64,000 nt of DNA, taken from Cyclobacterium sp. 1_MG-2023. Lineage in GTDB: Bacteria; Bacteroidota; Bacteroidia; Cytophagales; Cyclobacteriaceae. This document shows positions 53,593 to 61,833 of the stretch, piece by piece (within the stretch, counting starts at the first letter, position 1; each line of letters begins with the position of its first letter). A model generated the notes under the pieces. The model made no database searches and was not told the origin of the DNA. It was given only the letters and a program-made list of their open reading frames with translations. The position numbers and the translations under genes are program-made. The DNA lies in assembly GCF_030546805.1 (NCBI RefSeq), contig NZ_JAUOPC010000017.1, positions 43,328 to 107,327 of the forward strand, written 5' to 3'.

Positions 53593-54399
53593 ATGATAAA
53601 AAATACAATTTATTTGTTCCTGCTTGTCCTTTTTGGCGCTCTCTATACAGGCTGCACAGAACCTTCAGAGACCCGATCCTTGGTAAATATTTTGCTAATT
53701 GACGCACCCGGAGATTTTGATGAAGTATGGATAGAAGTGGAAGGCGTGGAAATCCTGCCTGCAGGAAGTCGGGGAAGTGAGGACAATGCCAACTGGGTCA
53801 GTATCCCCTATCAAGCGGCCAGCAATATGGTGTTGGTCAGTGCCTTGATAGACGAAACCCAGTTGCTCGTGGGCCGAACAGAATTACAATCCGGAAATAT
53901 TTCTAAAATACGATTACTCTTAGGCGAAGAGGCTTACTTCTTAAATGAAGATGACGAGCGAACAGACATGACTTTAACTCCGGATATAGAGGATTTGTTG
54001 GAGTTAGATGTAGACATCTCCGTAGAAAGTGGCTATTCTTATGACATCATTTTGGACCTTGACCTGATACAATCTGTAGTAGCTGACCAAAATGGAGATT
54101 ATGTCTTTACACCCCATTTCAGGGCTTTTGTTAGCAACGGTTTGTCGGAAATCTCAGGGACTATCCTACCAATTGATATTGCTCCGCATGTTTTGGCCAT
54201 ATCAGCCACCGACACCTTTAGTACACTTACCTCAGATGATGGCGGTTTCTTTCTCAGTGGCTTACCGGAAGATGAATACCTATTTAAGATCGAGGCACCC
54301 AGCGGATATGTGGACACTACTTTCAATCTTTTGACTTACCCCGACAGTACCTTGACCCTGGAATCCATCACTTTACAAGAAAGCACCTCATCCGAATAA
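53593..54399 (+). CDS. DUF4382 family lipoprotein
   Basis: The ATG at 53593 gives a signal peptide with lipobox LYTGC, so lipidation is expected. An earlier in-frame start at 53527 would add an implausible leader. The DUF4382 domain covers about residues 25-150 of the mature protein, with VNILLIDAPGDFDEVWIEVEGVEI characteristic of its first strands. A C-terminal carboxypeptidase-like segment follows (VLAISATDTFSTLTSDDGGF to SGLPEDEYLFKIEAP). The domain is common in Bacteroidetes surface lipoproteins of unknown role. Confidence 0.85.
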   Translation: MIKNTIYLFLLVLFGALYTGCTEPSETRSLVNILLIDAPGDFDEVWIEVEGVEILPAGSRGSEDNANWVSIPYQAASNMVLVSALIDETQLLVGRTELQSGNISKIRLLLGEEAYFLNEDDERTDMTLTPDIEDLLELDVDISVESGYSYDIILDLDLIQSVVADQNGDYVFTPHFRAFVSNGLSEISGTILPIDIAPHVLAISATDTFSTLTSDDGGFFLSGLPEDEYLFKIEAPSGYVDTTFNLLTYPDSTLTLESITLQESTSSE

Positions 54400-54412
54400 T
54401 ATAGCCAAAGTG

Positions 54413-55447
54413 ATGACAGAAAGTACGCATAGAAAATACATGTTAAGGGCCATAGAATTGGCGGAATTGGGCCGAGGGAGCGTGAGTCCAAATCCCATGG
54501 TGGGCTGTGTGATCGTACATGATGGTTTGATCATCGGAGAAGGTTACCACCAAAAATATGGGGAAGCCCATGCAGAGGTAAATGCCATCGCTTCAGTTCA
54601 GGACAAATCCCTTTTAAAAGAGGCAACCCTTTATGTTAGCCTGGAGCCTTGTGCCCATTATGGAAAAACGCCGCCCTGTGCAGACTTAATTGTAAAGCAT
54701 CAATTAAAGGAGGTCATCATCGCTGCCGTAGACAGCAACCCTTTGGTAGAGAAAAAAGGCATTCAGAAGTTAGCGCAGGCAGGAATAGCCGTGACTACAG
54801 GAGTGATGGAGCAGGAGGTTAGAAATCAGAATGTGCGGTTTTTTACCCAGATGGAAAAAAAGCGTCCCTATATTATTCTAAAATGGGCCCAGACAAAAGA
54901 TGGCTTTGTAGCCCGAACCAACTTTGACAGTAAATGGATCAGTAATTCACTTAGCAGACAACAGGTACACCGCTGGCGAACAGAAGAGGATGCCATTTTG
55001 GTGGGTACAAATACTGCACGCTATGACAATCCCCGACTGAATGCCAGAGATTGGTATGGAAAAGATCCACTGAGGTTGGTCGTAGACAGGGAGTTGAAAT
55101 TGGAGGAAAGTTTACATTTGTTTGATGGGCAGCAGGACACCATCATCTACAATAACCAACTCAATAAGACCGTCGGAAAGACCGAATGGGTAAAAATGGA
55201 TGTTCGCATCGATGCCAAAGAAATCGTAGCAGACCTTTATGCCAGAAACATTCAGAGTCTGATCGTAGAAGGTGGGGCCGCTGTTTTGGGGGATTTTATA
55301 GCAAATGACTTATGGGATGAGGCAAGGGTTTTTACTGGAAATGCCAAGTTTGGTTTGGGCATCCCCGCACCCATCATGACATCCATTCCCAAAGCCCAAT
55401 ATACTTTTAAGGAGGATTTACTAGCAATTTACAGGAACCATGACTGA
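54413..55447 (+). CDS. ribD: Bifunctional pyrimidine deaminase/reductase, riboflavin synthesis
   Basis: The ATG at 54413 is chosen over a GTG just before it. The deaminase domain (1-145) has the zinc ligands His53, Cys80 and Cys89 in EAHAEVNAI and EPCAHYGKTPPC, with catalytic Glu55. The reductase domain (about 150-344) has NTARYDNPRLNARDW and LIVEGGAAVLGDF. It converts 2,5-diamino-6-ribosylamino-pyrimidinone phosphate to the ribityl-uracil in riboflavin synthesis. Its end overlaps the next gene by eight bases. It stands apart from other rib genes. Confidence 0.94.
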   Translation: MTESTHRKYMLRAIELAELGRGSVSPNPMVGCVIVHDGLIIGEGYHQKYGEAHAEVNAIASVQDKSLLKEATLYVSLEPCAHYGKTPPCADLIVKHQLKEVIIAAVDSNPLVEKKGIQKLAQAGIAVTTGVMEQEVRNQNVRFFTQMEKKRPYIILKWAQTKDGFVARTNFDSKWISNSLSRQQVHRWRTEEDAILVGTNTARYDNPRLNARDWYGKDPLRLVVDRELKLEESLHLFDGQQDTIIYNNQLNKTVGKTEWVKMDVRIDAKEIVADLYARNIQSLIVEGGAAVLGDFIANDLWDEARVFTGNAKFGLGIPAPIMTSIPKAQYTFKEDLLAIYRNHD

Positions 55448-55910
55448 GGAAATCAATCTACCCAAAAATGCCAACAAGGAGGAAATATACAAAGCCCTTC
55501 TGCCACAAGTTAAGGCCTTGCTTTCCGGAGAGGAAGACTTGGTCGCCAATATGGCCAATATGTCCGCTGTACTAAAGGAGGCTTTCGGCTTTTTTTGGGT
55601 GGGCTTTTATATAATCAAAAAAGGTGAACTGGTTTTGGGCCCTTTCCAGGGACCGGTAGCCTGCACGCGGATCCAAAAAGGAAAAGGCGTATGTGGCAAA
55701 GCCTGGGAGACCGGGGAAACACAGCTGGTACCAGATGTCAATGCCTTTCCAGGTCATATTGCCTGCAGTGCAGCCTCCCAATCAGAAATAGTCGTCCCTG
55801 TATCCAAAGGAAAGGAGATCATTGCTGTTTTGGATATTGATTCTGATCAATTGAATGCATTTGACGCAGTGGACCGGAAGTATTTGGAGGAAATGGTGGG
55901 GTGGTTCTAG
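55440..55910 (+). CDS. msrC: Free methionine-(R)-sulfoxide reductase (GAF domain)
   Basis: The 156-residue GAF protein has the fRMsr cysteines Cys75, Cys85 and Cys109, with the same spacing as the E. coli enzyme. Signature segments are CTRIQKGKGVCGKAWE, VPDVNAFPGHIACSAASQ and SEIVVPVSKG. It reduces free methionine-R-sulfoxide using thioredoxin. It overlaps the ribD end by eight bases, so the two are translationally coupled. The symbol is by family. Confidence 0.92.
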   Translation: MTEEINLPKNANKEEIYKALLPQVKALLSGEEDLVANMANMSAVLKEAFGFFWVGFYIIKKGELVLGPFQGPVACTRIQKGKGVCGKAWETGETQLVPDVNAFPGHIACSAASQSEIVVPVSKGKEIIAVLDIDSDQLNAFDAVDRKYLEEMVGWF

Positions 55911-56105
55911 GAGGTTCCGCAAATCCACTACAAATGGGGCTTACATGCCTATGTTGGTAATTTTTTAATAAATGAACACTTTTAACTGGATCCCTTCATT
56001 TGAAATAGAAAAATAAACAGAAGAAATTTGAAGGAAGTTGATACTATTCATAGCTTTTTTGATAGACACTGATACATTCAAGTGTTGAATTAATAAAAAA
56101 GCAAT

Positions 56106-56519
56106 ATGTCTGAAGAATATATTAGAATCAGAACGTGGGTCACTGATCACGCTCAATCAGCATAGGCTAGCAAACATTACATTGAAGCTATTCAGGTTTT
56201 ACATGGTTGGATTAAAAACAAACTTCAAGAAATATTAATTTTAAATGTTGATTCAGAGAAAACCTGGGATATTGCCAATCAAATTAGTCTAATTGCTTCT
56301 GCAAAAATGCTATGTATTATTTCTAAACTGAGTGAAGATGAGTATCAAAAGTTGATAAAATTCAATCAATTAAGAAACCAAGTGATACATAAGATTTTTC
56401 ACGAACCCTATAAAAAGAATTACGAAGGAGTTCCTAAAAAACAATAGGAAGAAATTTATAAAATAGGAATGAATTTAGCAGAACACCTTCAGCGCAAAAC
56501 TGAAGAGATGATTGAATAG
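56106..56519 (+). pseudogene. HEPN-domain-like pseudogene with two in-frame stops
   Basis: A single reading frame from ATG 56106 to TAG 56517-56519 would encode 137 residues but is broken by TAG at 56163-56165 (codon 20) and at 56445-56447 (codon 114). There is no frameshift. The part between the stops is coherent and helical, and its LRNQVIHKIF segment fits the R-x4-6-H motif of HEPN ribonucleases. Homology to that fold is judged by motif only. Intact proteins ending in TAG are common in this window, so stop codon recoding is unlikely. It is the first remnant in the AT-rich accessory block. Confidence 0.65.
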
Positions 56520-57246
56520 ATAAATACGATTTTTTAAGAACTTAATAATCAAAAGGCCGAAACAATTTAATTTGGCCCTTCAATGGAATACTATTACACC
56601 TCAATAAATTATTAACAAAGAGGGTATTTATTTAATTTTTTAACAACCTAAAATATTGATAAAGTAAAAGCCTTGGTTTTAATATTCTAGCTTTATTTTT
56701 TATATCACTCAGTCCCCTTATAAAAATAATTTAGAAGCCACTTATAGATTGATTTCAAATTTTAAAATTATCATCTAAGGAAGTCAAAAAAAGAATTATC
56801 TATTAAAAAACACAATATAAGATAATCCGCCCAACCATAAAATCCTATTTTAAATTTTTATTTTAAAAACTTAATACAATACAGTATATATATAAAACAT
56901 TTTTATTAAGTTGAAATGCAATAATAAAATCATAGGACACTGATACACAACACGTATATCGGAAACTCTTTTGGTGAAATATACCTATGTGTAGAAGCTA
57001 TATTGAATTGAAGAATCTTTTTAGTAGTAAATTTATATATTTTCAGTAAGGATGGGTTAAAACTATCTTAATGGTAGAAAATTAGGATTAACACCTTGAT
57101 AATTAGAGCATGGCAATGTGAGTCACTTTTAATTATTTAGATAACAACAAATATTTATTAGCGGTTTAATTTGATCTCTCATAATTTCGTGGGGCCAAGG
57201 ATAAAATTAATAATGATTATAATTTAGTAGAGGACTTGTTTGTTGA
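56520..57246. other. AT-rich non-coding stretch
   Basis: About 730 bp of visibly AT-rich sequence follow the pseudogene. No ORF, tRNA or clear hairpin terminator was recognised. The left border of the cassette-like array must lie here or in the preceding 200 bp. Confidence 0.5.
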
Positions 57247-57351
57247 CCTTAATTTGACAGGGAAAAACAATGCAAAGGAGCTGGGCACATTGACGATATA
57301 TACGTAATTCCTCCAAGGGTCTTGTTTATATACAATTGTTAGGCAAAATTA
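57247..57351 (+). repeat. Cassette-boundary repeat, copy 1 (ends GTTAGGC)
   Basis: This copy runs from CCTTAATTTGACAGGG to ACAATTGTTAGGC and on to the protease gene. It matches copies at 59214-59363 and 63346-63496 in its second two-thirds, but is diverged in the CCTCCAAGGGTC segment. The GTTAGGC at 57338-57344 fits the integron R' core GTTRRRY, and the protease ATG follows 14 bp later. Confidence 0.75.
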
Positions 57352-57358
57352 GAAAACC

Positions 57359-58669
57359 ATGAAAAAACACACATTATTAATAATCGCGATTTTATTCAAT
57401 TCATATTTTTTATTTGCTCAAAACACTACAGGTTTAGTCTTTATTGACCAAGAAGAATATAAAGATATTCCACTTGCAACTTCCGCAATGATGGGTACTT
57501 TGCCTTCAAAAGTAGATTTATCCTCATGGTTTCCTTCTCCTGGTAATCAAGGACAACAATCATCATGTGTAGGTTGGGCAGTTGCTTATGGATTAAAAAG
57601 CTACCAAGAGGCAAGGGAAAGAAATCTAAAGCCAACATCTAATAATCAAATTTATAGTCCATCATTTATATATAATCAGATAAAACTAGGAAGTTGTGGA
57701 GGTGGCTCGAGTATTGTCGAAGCATTAAACTTGTTAAAATCTAGTGGAGTTTCTACAATTGAGGATTTCCCATATAGTGAATTTGAATGCTCTTCGAAGC
57801 CTAATCAAACTGTTAAACAGAAAGCCAAAAACTATGCTATTGCTGAGTGGAGGCGAGTCAATTTTAGTGATGATATTGAAGTAAAGAGTCAATTAAACTC
57901 TGGATTTCCTATCGTTATTGGGATGAGAGTTGACCAAGGCTTTGAAAACCTCGGAATGAACCAAATTTATACAAACCCTAGTGGTCAAGAAAAAGGTGGT
58001 CATGCAATGGTTGTTACAGGATATGATGACTCTAAAAAAGCATATAAAATTTTAAACTCTTGGAGTACTAATTTTGGAACAAATGGATATGCTTGGGTTT
58101 CATATAGCGCATTCAAAGCAAGAGTTAGAGAAGCATACTCTTCCCAAGATATAGTTATCAATAACCCAGACGCAGTATCCCAAATTGAAGAACAGCAAAA
58201 CATCAATGATAATGTTACAATTCCACCTCCAATTCCGCCAAGTGCCGTTTCAGTTAATGCAATTTTAAATCAGCCAATTGTAAATCATAATCAAATAATC
58301 CAAACCCCAATAGGAAATCAATTAGGGATGATAATTAGTGTTCCAGGTAATATTTTTAACGGAAGAGGTTCAAGAGCACAAGTTGTGATAAGATTTTATA
58401 TGCAAAATGGAGCTCCTCTCTTTGCAAATGTTTCGGAAAAAAATTACAGAGATGTACATGGATTAGTTGCTTCAGGAACAATGAGAGGTCAAGTATTTAA
58501 TGACCCTGCTCCATTAGGAAATCATCTAATTTACATACCCTATTATGCTTTAAATTTTCCTGCAACAAACGGCAGTGTCTCTCATAACGTTAATGTCCAA
58601 GCAACTTTATATGTTAATGAGTTTGAAAAAGCAAAATCAAATATGACTCCAATGATTATTAGATGGTAG
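57359..58669 (+). CDS. Secreted papain-like (C1) cysteine protease
   Basis: The 436-residue protein has a signal peptide (1-20) and a C1 protease domain (about 50-265). The catalytic set is Gln64 and Cys70 (NQGQQSSCVGWA), His215 (GGHAMVVTGYDD) and Asn233 (NSWSTNFGTNG). The C-terminal 150 residues have no recognised domain but look beta-rich. There is no pro-region of the classical size, so it may be constitutively active or inhibited in trans. It appears as one integron-like cassette: the core TTAGGC lies 14 bp before the ATG, and GCCTA lies 11 bp after the stop. Its target is unknown. The gene is AT-richer than the housekeeping genes. Confidence 0.85.
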   Translation: MKKHTLLIIAILFNSYFLFAQNTTGLVFIDQEEYKDIPLATSAMMGTLPSKVDLSSWFPSPGNQGQQSSCVGWAVAYGLKSYQEARERNLKPTSNNQIYSPSFIYNQIKLGSCGGGSSIVEALNLLKSSGVSTIEDFPYSEFECSSKPNQTVKQKAKNYAIAEWRRVNFSDDIEVKSQLNSGFPIVIGMRVDQGFENLGMNQIYTNPSGQEKGGHAMVVTGYDDSKKAYKILNSWSTNFGTNGYAWVSYSAFKARVREAYSSQDIVINNPDAVSQIEEQQNINDNVTIPPPIPPSAVSVNAILNQPIVNHNQIIQTPIGNQLGMIISVPGNIFNGRGSRAQVVIRFYMQNGAPLFANVSEKNYRDVHGLVASGTMRGQVFNDPAPLGNHLIYIPYYALNFPATNGSVSHNVNVQATLYVNEFEKAKSNMTPMIIRW

Positions 58670-58685
58670 AATAAAACTTTGCCTA

Positions 58686-59170
58686 ATCGAGTAGCCCGAC
58701 CTGAGCCAAATAGCTCAGGTTGAGGCTCTCAAACCACCGTACGTACGGGTCTCGTACCTGCCCTGCATTCCGGCGCTTCACTAAAATGATCCAAAGAGAT
58801 CATTTTTTACGCTTAGCCCCAGTTCACCGGATTATGGGTTGCGTTTTGAGGTAATAGGAAAGCATAGATTTATACCCTTTTCTTCTCAGGCGTGACAAAG
58901 TAATAGTAGTAATCAGAATTGGACTTTAAGCCACTGCCCAGCCTCCTTTTCTACCCTCCCGCAATCTGGCCCTTCACTAAAATGACCTAAAGAGGTCATT
59001 TTTTTACGCTCAGTCCTTCCATGCATATGCTTGTCACTTTTCTACTCCATATCTGATCAGGTTTTTCATTTTCTATCACACTTCCTCTTCTAATGAACCT
59101 GGTCAAAATGAAACATCGAATTAACCGATGGAACTCGGCACAGAAAAATGCCACGCTTGGGCAAGCGCAT
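58686..59170 (-). mobile_element. ORF-less group II intron remnant (IIC-attC-like) in an attC core
   Basis: Read on the minus strand, the segment begins with TGCGCTTGCCCAAGCGTGGC, which resembles a group II intron 5' end (usual start GTGCG). It ends with a D5-like CCGTACGTACGGTGG, then a D6-like stem from GCCTCAACCTGAGC to GGCTCAGGTCGGGC, then TACTCGAT. There is no reverse transcriptase ORF, and the D5 5' strand looks degraded. The exon halves GCCTA and AC (or AAC, one base ambiguous) rejoin to GCCTAAC, the complement of the GTTAGGC at the start of the protease cassette. This is the kind of target used by IIC-attC introns, inserted on the bottom strand. The identification rests on motifs and memory of similar introns, not a search. 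Confidence 0.6.
58761..59016. repeat. Two covarying 60-bp hairpin copies inside the intron remnant
   Basis: Copy 1 (58761-58818) and copy 2 (58954-59016) share CTTCACTAAAATGA, a hairpin and TTTTTTTACGCT. Stem 1 is AAAATGATC/GATCATTTT and stem 2 is AAAATGACC/GGTCATTTT. The two differ by a compensatory T-A to C-G change, so the structure rather than the sequence seems to be kept. The first bases of each copy also resemble each other (CTGCATTCCGGC, CCGCAATCTGGC). Confidence 0.7.
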
Positions 59171-59213
59171 AACTGCTCCACTACCACAAAGATTTACAGT
59201 CATAAATTAACGA

Positions 59214-59363
59214 TTTCCAATAAAAATGTGGTCTCTCCCCTAGATTCCTTGTCCGAAATCCTTAATTTGACAGGAAAAACGATGCAAAAGAGCTAGGTAC
59301 ATAGTCAATATATACGCAACTCCCCTGCAAAACATAGCTATTTACAATTGTTATGCATAATTA
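59214..59363 (+). repeat. Cassette-boundary repeat, copy 2 (ends GTTATGC)
   Basis: About 150 bp that match 63346-63496 with few differences and 57247-57351 over their shared part. Shared blocks include ATGTGGTCTCTCC, TAGATTCCTTGTCC, AATCCTTAATTTGACAGG, ATATATACGCAACT and CAAAACATAGCTAT. It ends in ACAATTGTTATGC. GTTATGC (59350-59356) occupies the integron R' position, and the next ATG follows 11 bp later. Confidence 0.8.
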
Positions 59364-59367
59364 GAAA

Positions 59368-59958
59368 ATGGATAAACAGAATCTTATAGAACAAATCAAA
59401 TCCAAAAAGGAATTGGATATCTATTATGACTATTTGTTAGGCCAAGAGGTATGGTATTTCCAAAACAATGGGCCTGATTTTAGTTCTGATTATGACCAGT
59501 TTAAAAAATTTATATCTAAAAATTTAAAAATTCCTTTTAATAATATTTCTATTGTAGGAAGCGCAAAGACTCGTTACAGTTTCTCCCCCTCTAAAAATTT
59601 CTCTGAATTTCACGAAGAGTCCGATTTTGATTTAATAATTGTATCGAGAAGACTTTTCTATAACATTTGGGAAGCATACCGGCAAATTTCAAACAATCAA
59701 TTTTTACATGGTTATGAATATAAATGTGGCAATGTCTTTCAGGGATTTGTAAGTCTTAAGGATGATGATAAAACCTATGGAAATGAAACTTTAGAAAATT
59801 GGCAGAAATTGATTCTTTCTTTTAAGGCAGAACTGCAATTGAAATTCAACATTCAACATGAAATCAATTATCGCATCTATTCTGATTGGGAATCTGTTGA
59901 AGCTTACCATTTAAAAGGTATTTCAAAACTTAAAAACACATTAGATGAAACTAATTGA
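59368..59958 (+). CDS. Nucleotidyltransferase-fold protein
   Basis: The 196-residue protein shows the nucleotidyltransferase signature: Gly64-Ser65 in SIVGSAKTRYSF and the metal aspartates in EESDFDLIIV (Asp86, Asp88). The intervening stretch (SPSKNFSEFHE) fits the usual loop. Secondary structure beyond residue 100 is mixed helical. Similar small NTases act in toxin-antitoxin modules or modify nucleic acids and proteins, but the substrate cannot be told. The gene overlaps the DUF262 gene by 14 bases and starts 11 bp after a GTTATGC core, so the pair looks like a two-gene cassette. A defence role is inferred. Confidence 0.7.
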   Translation: MDKQNLIEQIKSKKELDIYYDYLLGQEVWYFQNNGPDFSSDYDQFKKFISKNLKIPFNNISIVGSAKTRYSFSPSKNFSEFHEESDFDLIIVSRRLFYNIWEAYRQISNNQFLHGYEYKCGNVFQGFVSLKDDDKTYGNETLENWQKLILSFKAELQLKFNIQHEINYRIYSDWESVEAYHLKGISKLKNTLDETN

Positions 59959-61024
59959 ACAAATAGATATACAGCCACAAAGCGCTAAATGGCTTTATGA
60001 CTTAAATGACAAAGGGCTTTTAGAAGTAGATAACTCCTTTCAGAGACACTATGTTTGGACTCTAAAAAACCAAGTTCAACTTATCGAATCCATTCTATTA
60101 GGTTTCCCAATTCCAGAAATCTATTTATGGAATACAGGAACAGATGAGGATACAGGTGACACAAAATATTCCATCATTGATGGACAACAAAGATGTGGTG
60201 CAATTTTTCAATTTATAGCTAACACTTTTAAGTTAAAGGAGAATCATCTCGACCCAAACAGTTCGAAGTTTGCAGTTATCAAGAATCGGCATTTCAAAGA
60301 CTTAGAGACGGGTGAAAAAAAAGCATTGTGGGCATACATCTTTTCAATTAGATTGGTTCGATTTCAAGTTGATAGAGAATCTATTGTTAAAATGTTTCTG
60401 CGGTTAAATAGTAACAATATGACTCTTAACCCTCAAGAGTTAAGAAATGCCGAGTTTGAGGGGGAATTCATGACACTAGCATCTACGCTCGCTGATTTAA
60501 ATTTTTGGGAGGAGAATAAAATTTTTGGTGTAGCCGACAGACGTAGAATGAGAGATATCTCATTCATAGGTACCCTTCTTGTTTTTATGAAAAAAGGAAT
60601 ATCTGAGGACATATCAAATAATAACTTAAATCAGATATATGACTTGTATAATGATGATTATCCAAATAAAGATAAAGACCATGAGAAATTCGAATCAATC
60701 TTAAATTCAATTCAGGAAATAATCAGTTCAAATTCAGAACGAATGAAATTCCTAAGAAGACAAGTTCATATGTATTCCCTTTTTACAGTAATTTATGAAT
60801 TACTTAGTGATAATGAGAAATTGACTGAGGAGCAAAAACTGAATTATCAAAACTTCATTGATAATTATGACAATGATGAAGTCTTAGAAAAACACTTCCC
60901 AGAACTCATGACGGAAATATATCAATATAAATCTCTTTCAAAAGAAGGAACAAGACAGAAGTCTAATCGATTTGAACGATATAGAATTCTAAAGAAAATA
61001 ATAGCCAAGACAGTAGTAAATTAA
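59945..61024 (+). CDS. DUF262 (ParB/Srx-like, GmrS-type) domain protein
   Basis: The 359-residue protein has the DUF262 hallmark: FQRHYVWTLKNQVQLIES (residues 32-49), then IIDGQQRCGAIFQF (77-90) with the DGQQR catalytic-type motif (Asp79-Arg83). A helical C-terminal half lacks a DUF1524 HNH nuclease domain. DUF262 is the NTPase-like half of GmrSD and part of several phage-defence systems. Here it is paired with a nucleotidyltransferase rather than a DUF1524 or HEPN partner. It overlaps the upstream gene by 14 bp and appears co-translated. A defence function is inferred from the family. Confidence 0.78.
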   Translation: MKLIEQIDIQPQSAKWLYDLNDKGLLEVDNSFQRHYVWTLKNQVQLIESILLGFPIPEIYLWNTGTDEDTGDTKYSIIDGQQRCGAIFQFIANTFKLKENHLDPNSSKFAVIKNRHFKDLETGEKKALWAYIFSIRLVRFQVDRESIVKMFLRLNSNNMTLNPQELRNAEFEGEFMTLASTLADLNFWEENKIFGVADRRRMRDISFIGTLLVFMKKGISEDISNNNLNQIYDLYNDDYPNKDKDHEKFESILNSIQEIISSNSERMKFLRRQVHMYSLFTVIYELLSDNEKLTEEQKLNYQNFIDNYDNDEVLEKHFPELMTEIYQYKSLSKEGTRQKSNRFERYRILKKIIAKTVVN

Positions 61025-61106
61025 AGGGTTTTAGCCCCCAACTATGTAACGATTTGATAAGTTTGAAGTCCGCAATCGCCTACCTTGCTTATACTCAACG
61101 TTAGCC
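61025..61106. other. Cassette junction with GTTAGCC core
   Basis: The 82 bp after the DUF262 stop end in CTCAACGTTAGCC. GTTAGCC (61100-61106) is a one-mismatch version of the R' core GTTRRRY. The complement GGCTAAT appears at the end of the fabF gene (63076-63082). No matching R'' (GCATAAC) for the preceding cassette start was found, so this junction is weaker than the one at 63921. Confidence 0.4.
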
Positions 61107-61168
61107 AACATATCGAGCAAGCAAAAAAATCATAGTAAAAACAAAATCAATATAGAAATTTGGAAACT

Positions 61169-61186
61169 CATATACCGTAGAGTATA
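61169..61186 (+). promoter_or_regulatory. Candidate TetR operator upstream of the regulator gene
   Basis: CATATACCGTAGAGTATA is an imperfect palindrome located 8 bp before the tetR ATG. It shares the pattern CATATACCnTAnnGTATA with the operator at 61801. Autorepression is the natural inference. Confidence 0.6.
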
Positions 61187-61194
61187 TTAGCGAA

Positions 61195-61785
61195 ATGGTA
61201 AGGTCCGAAAAAACTAGGCAATTAATAATTGAAAAGACTGCTTCTATATTCAATAAAAAGGGATATACAGGCACTTATTTGTCCGATTTGACCAATGCTA
61301 CTGGATTAACAAAAGGCAGTATTTATGGCAATTTCAAAAATAAAAACGAAGTTGCTCTAGAAGCTTTTAAATTCAATTATAAATTTCAGACGCGTCAAAT
61401 AATTAACAAAATTGAAAAAGAAGACAATTCAGGAAATAAATTAATTGCATTTCTAAATCATTATAAAACAGCATTTAAACCAATTTTTAATAATGGAGGT
61501 TGTGCAATCCTAAATACTGCAGTTGATACGGATGATGGAAATGAATTATTGAAAAAAGAAGTAATAAAAACAATTCACAATTGGCATAAAAAAATTGAAT
61601 CAATCTTGATTGAAGGAGTTAATAAAAAAGAACTCAAAGAAATAGACATTGAACAATTTTCGTATCGAATGATTGCTATAATTGAGGGTAGCATTTTATT
61701 GGCAAAAACATTGAACAAACCAGAGATTTTATTAAATAACCTAGAACATCTAAAGACCGAAATTCAACAATTAAAACAGCAATAA
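61195..61785 (+). CDS. TetR family transcriptional regulator
   Basis: The 196-residue regulator has an N-terminal TetR DNA-binding domain (residues 5-55), with YLSDLTNATGLTKGSIYGNF as the helix-turn-helix core. The C-terminal domain carries GGCAILNTAVDTDDG, typical of the YxaF/LmrA subgroup (TetR_C_13), which binds small ligands. Palindromic candidate operators precede both this gene and the next gene, so it probably represses itself and fabF until an inducer binds. The inducer is unknown. It is AT-rich relative to the core genome and lies within the cassette beginning at 61101. Confidence 0.88.
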   Translation: MVRSEKTRQLIIEKTASIFNKKGYTGTYLSDLTNATGLTKGSIYGNFKNKNEVALEAFKFNYKFQTRQIINKIEKEDNSGNKLIAFLNHYKTAFKPIFNNGGCAILNTAVDTDDGNELLKKEVIKTIHNWHKKIESILIEGVNKKELKEIDIEQFSYRMIAIIEGSILLAKTLNKPEILLNNLEHLKTEIQQLKQQ

Positions 61786-61800
61786 AAAAATTTAACCACC

Positions 61801-61820
61801 CATATACCTTACGGTATATG
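61801..61820 (+). promoter_or_regulatory. Candidate TetR operator upstream of fabF
   Basis: CATATACCTTACGGTATATG is a perfect palindrome with arms CATATACC and GGTATATG around TTAC. It sits 13 bp before the fabF ATG and matches the site before the tetR gene. Its placement between the two genes allows independent control of fabF. Confidence 0.75.
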
Positions 61821-61833
61821 AAAATATATAAAT

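Noticed and set aside
55945..55975. CCTATGTTGGTAA after msrC as a first attC R' site
   Set aside because: GTTGGTA breaks the final pyrimidine of the core and no complementary stem or R'' box was found upstream.
56163..56447. In-frame TAG codons as pyrrolysine or recoding sites
   Set aside because: Many ordinary genes in the window end in TAG, and the gene is isolated, so nonsense decay is the simpler reading.
59093..59296. 67-aa ORF between the protease and NTase genes
   Set aside because: It runs through the intron remnant's 5' part and the boundary repeat, so the frame is accidental.
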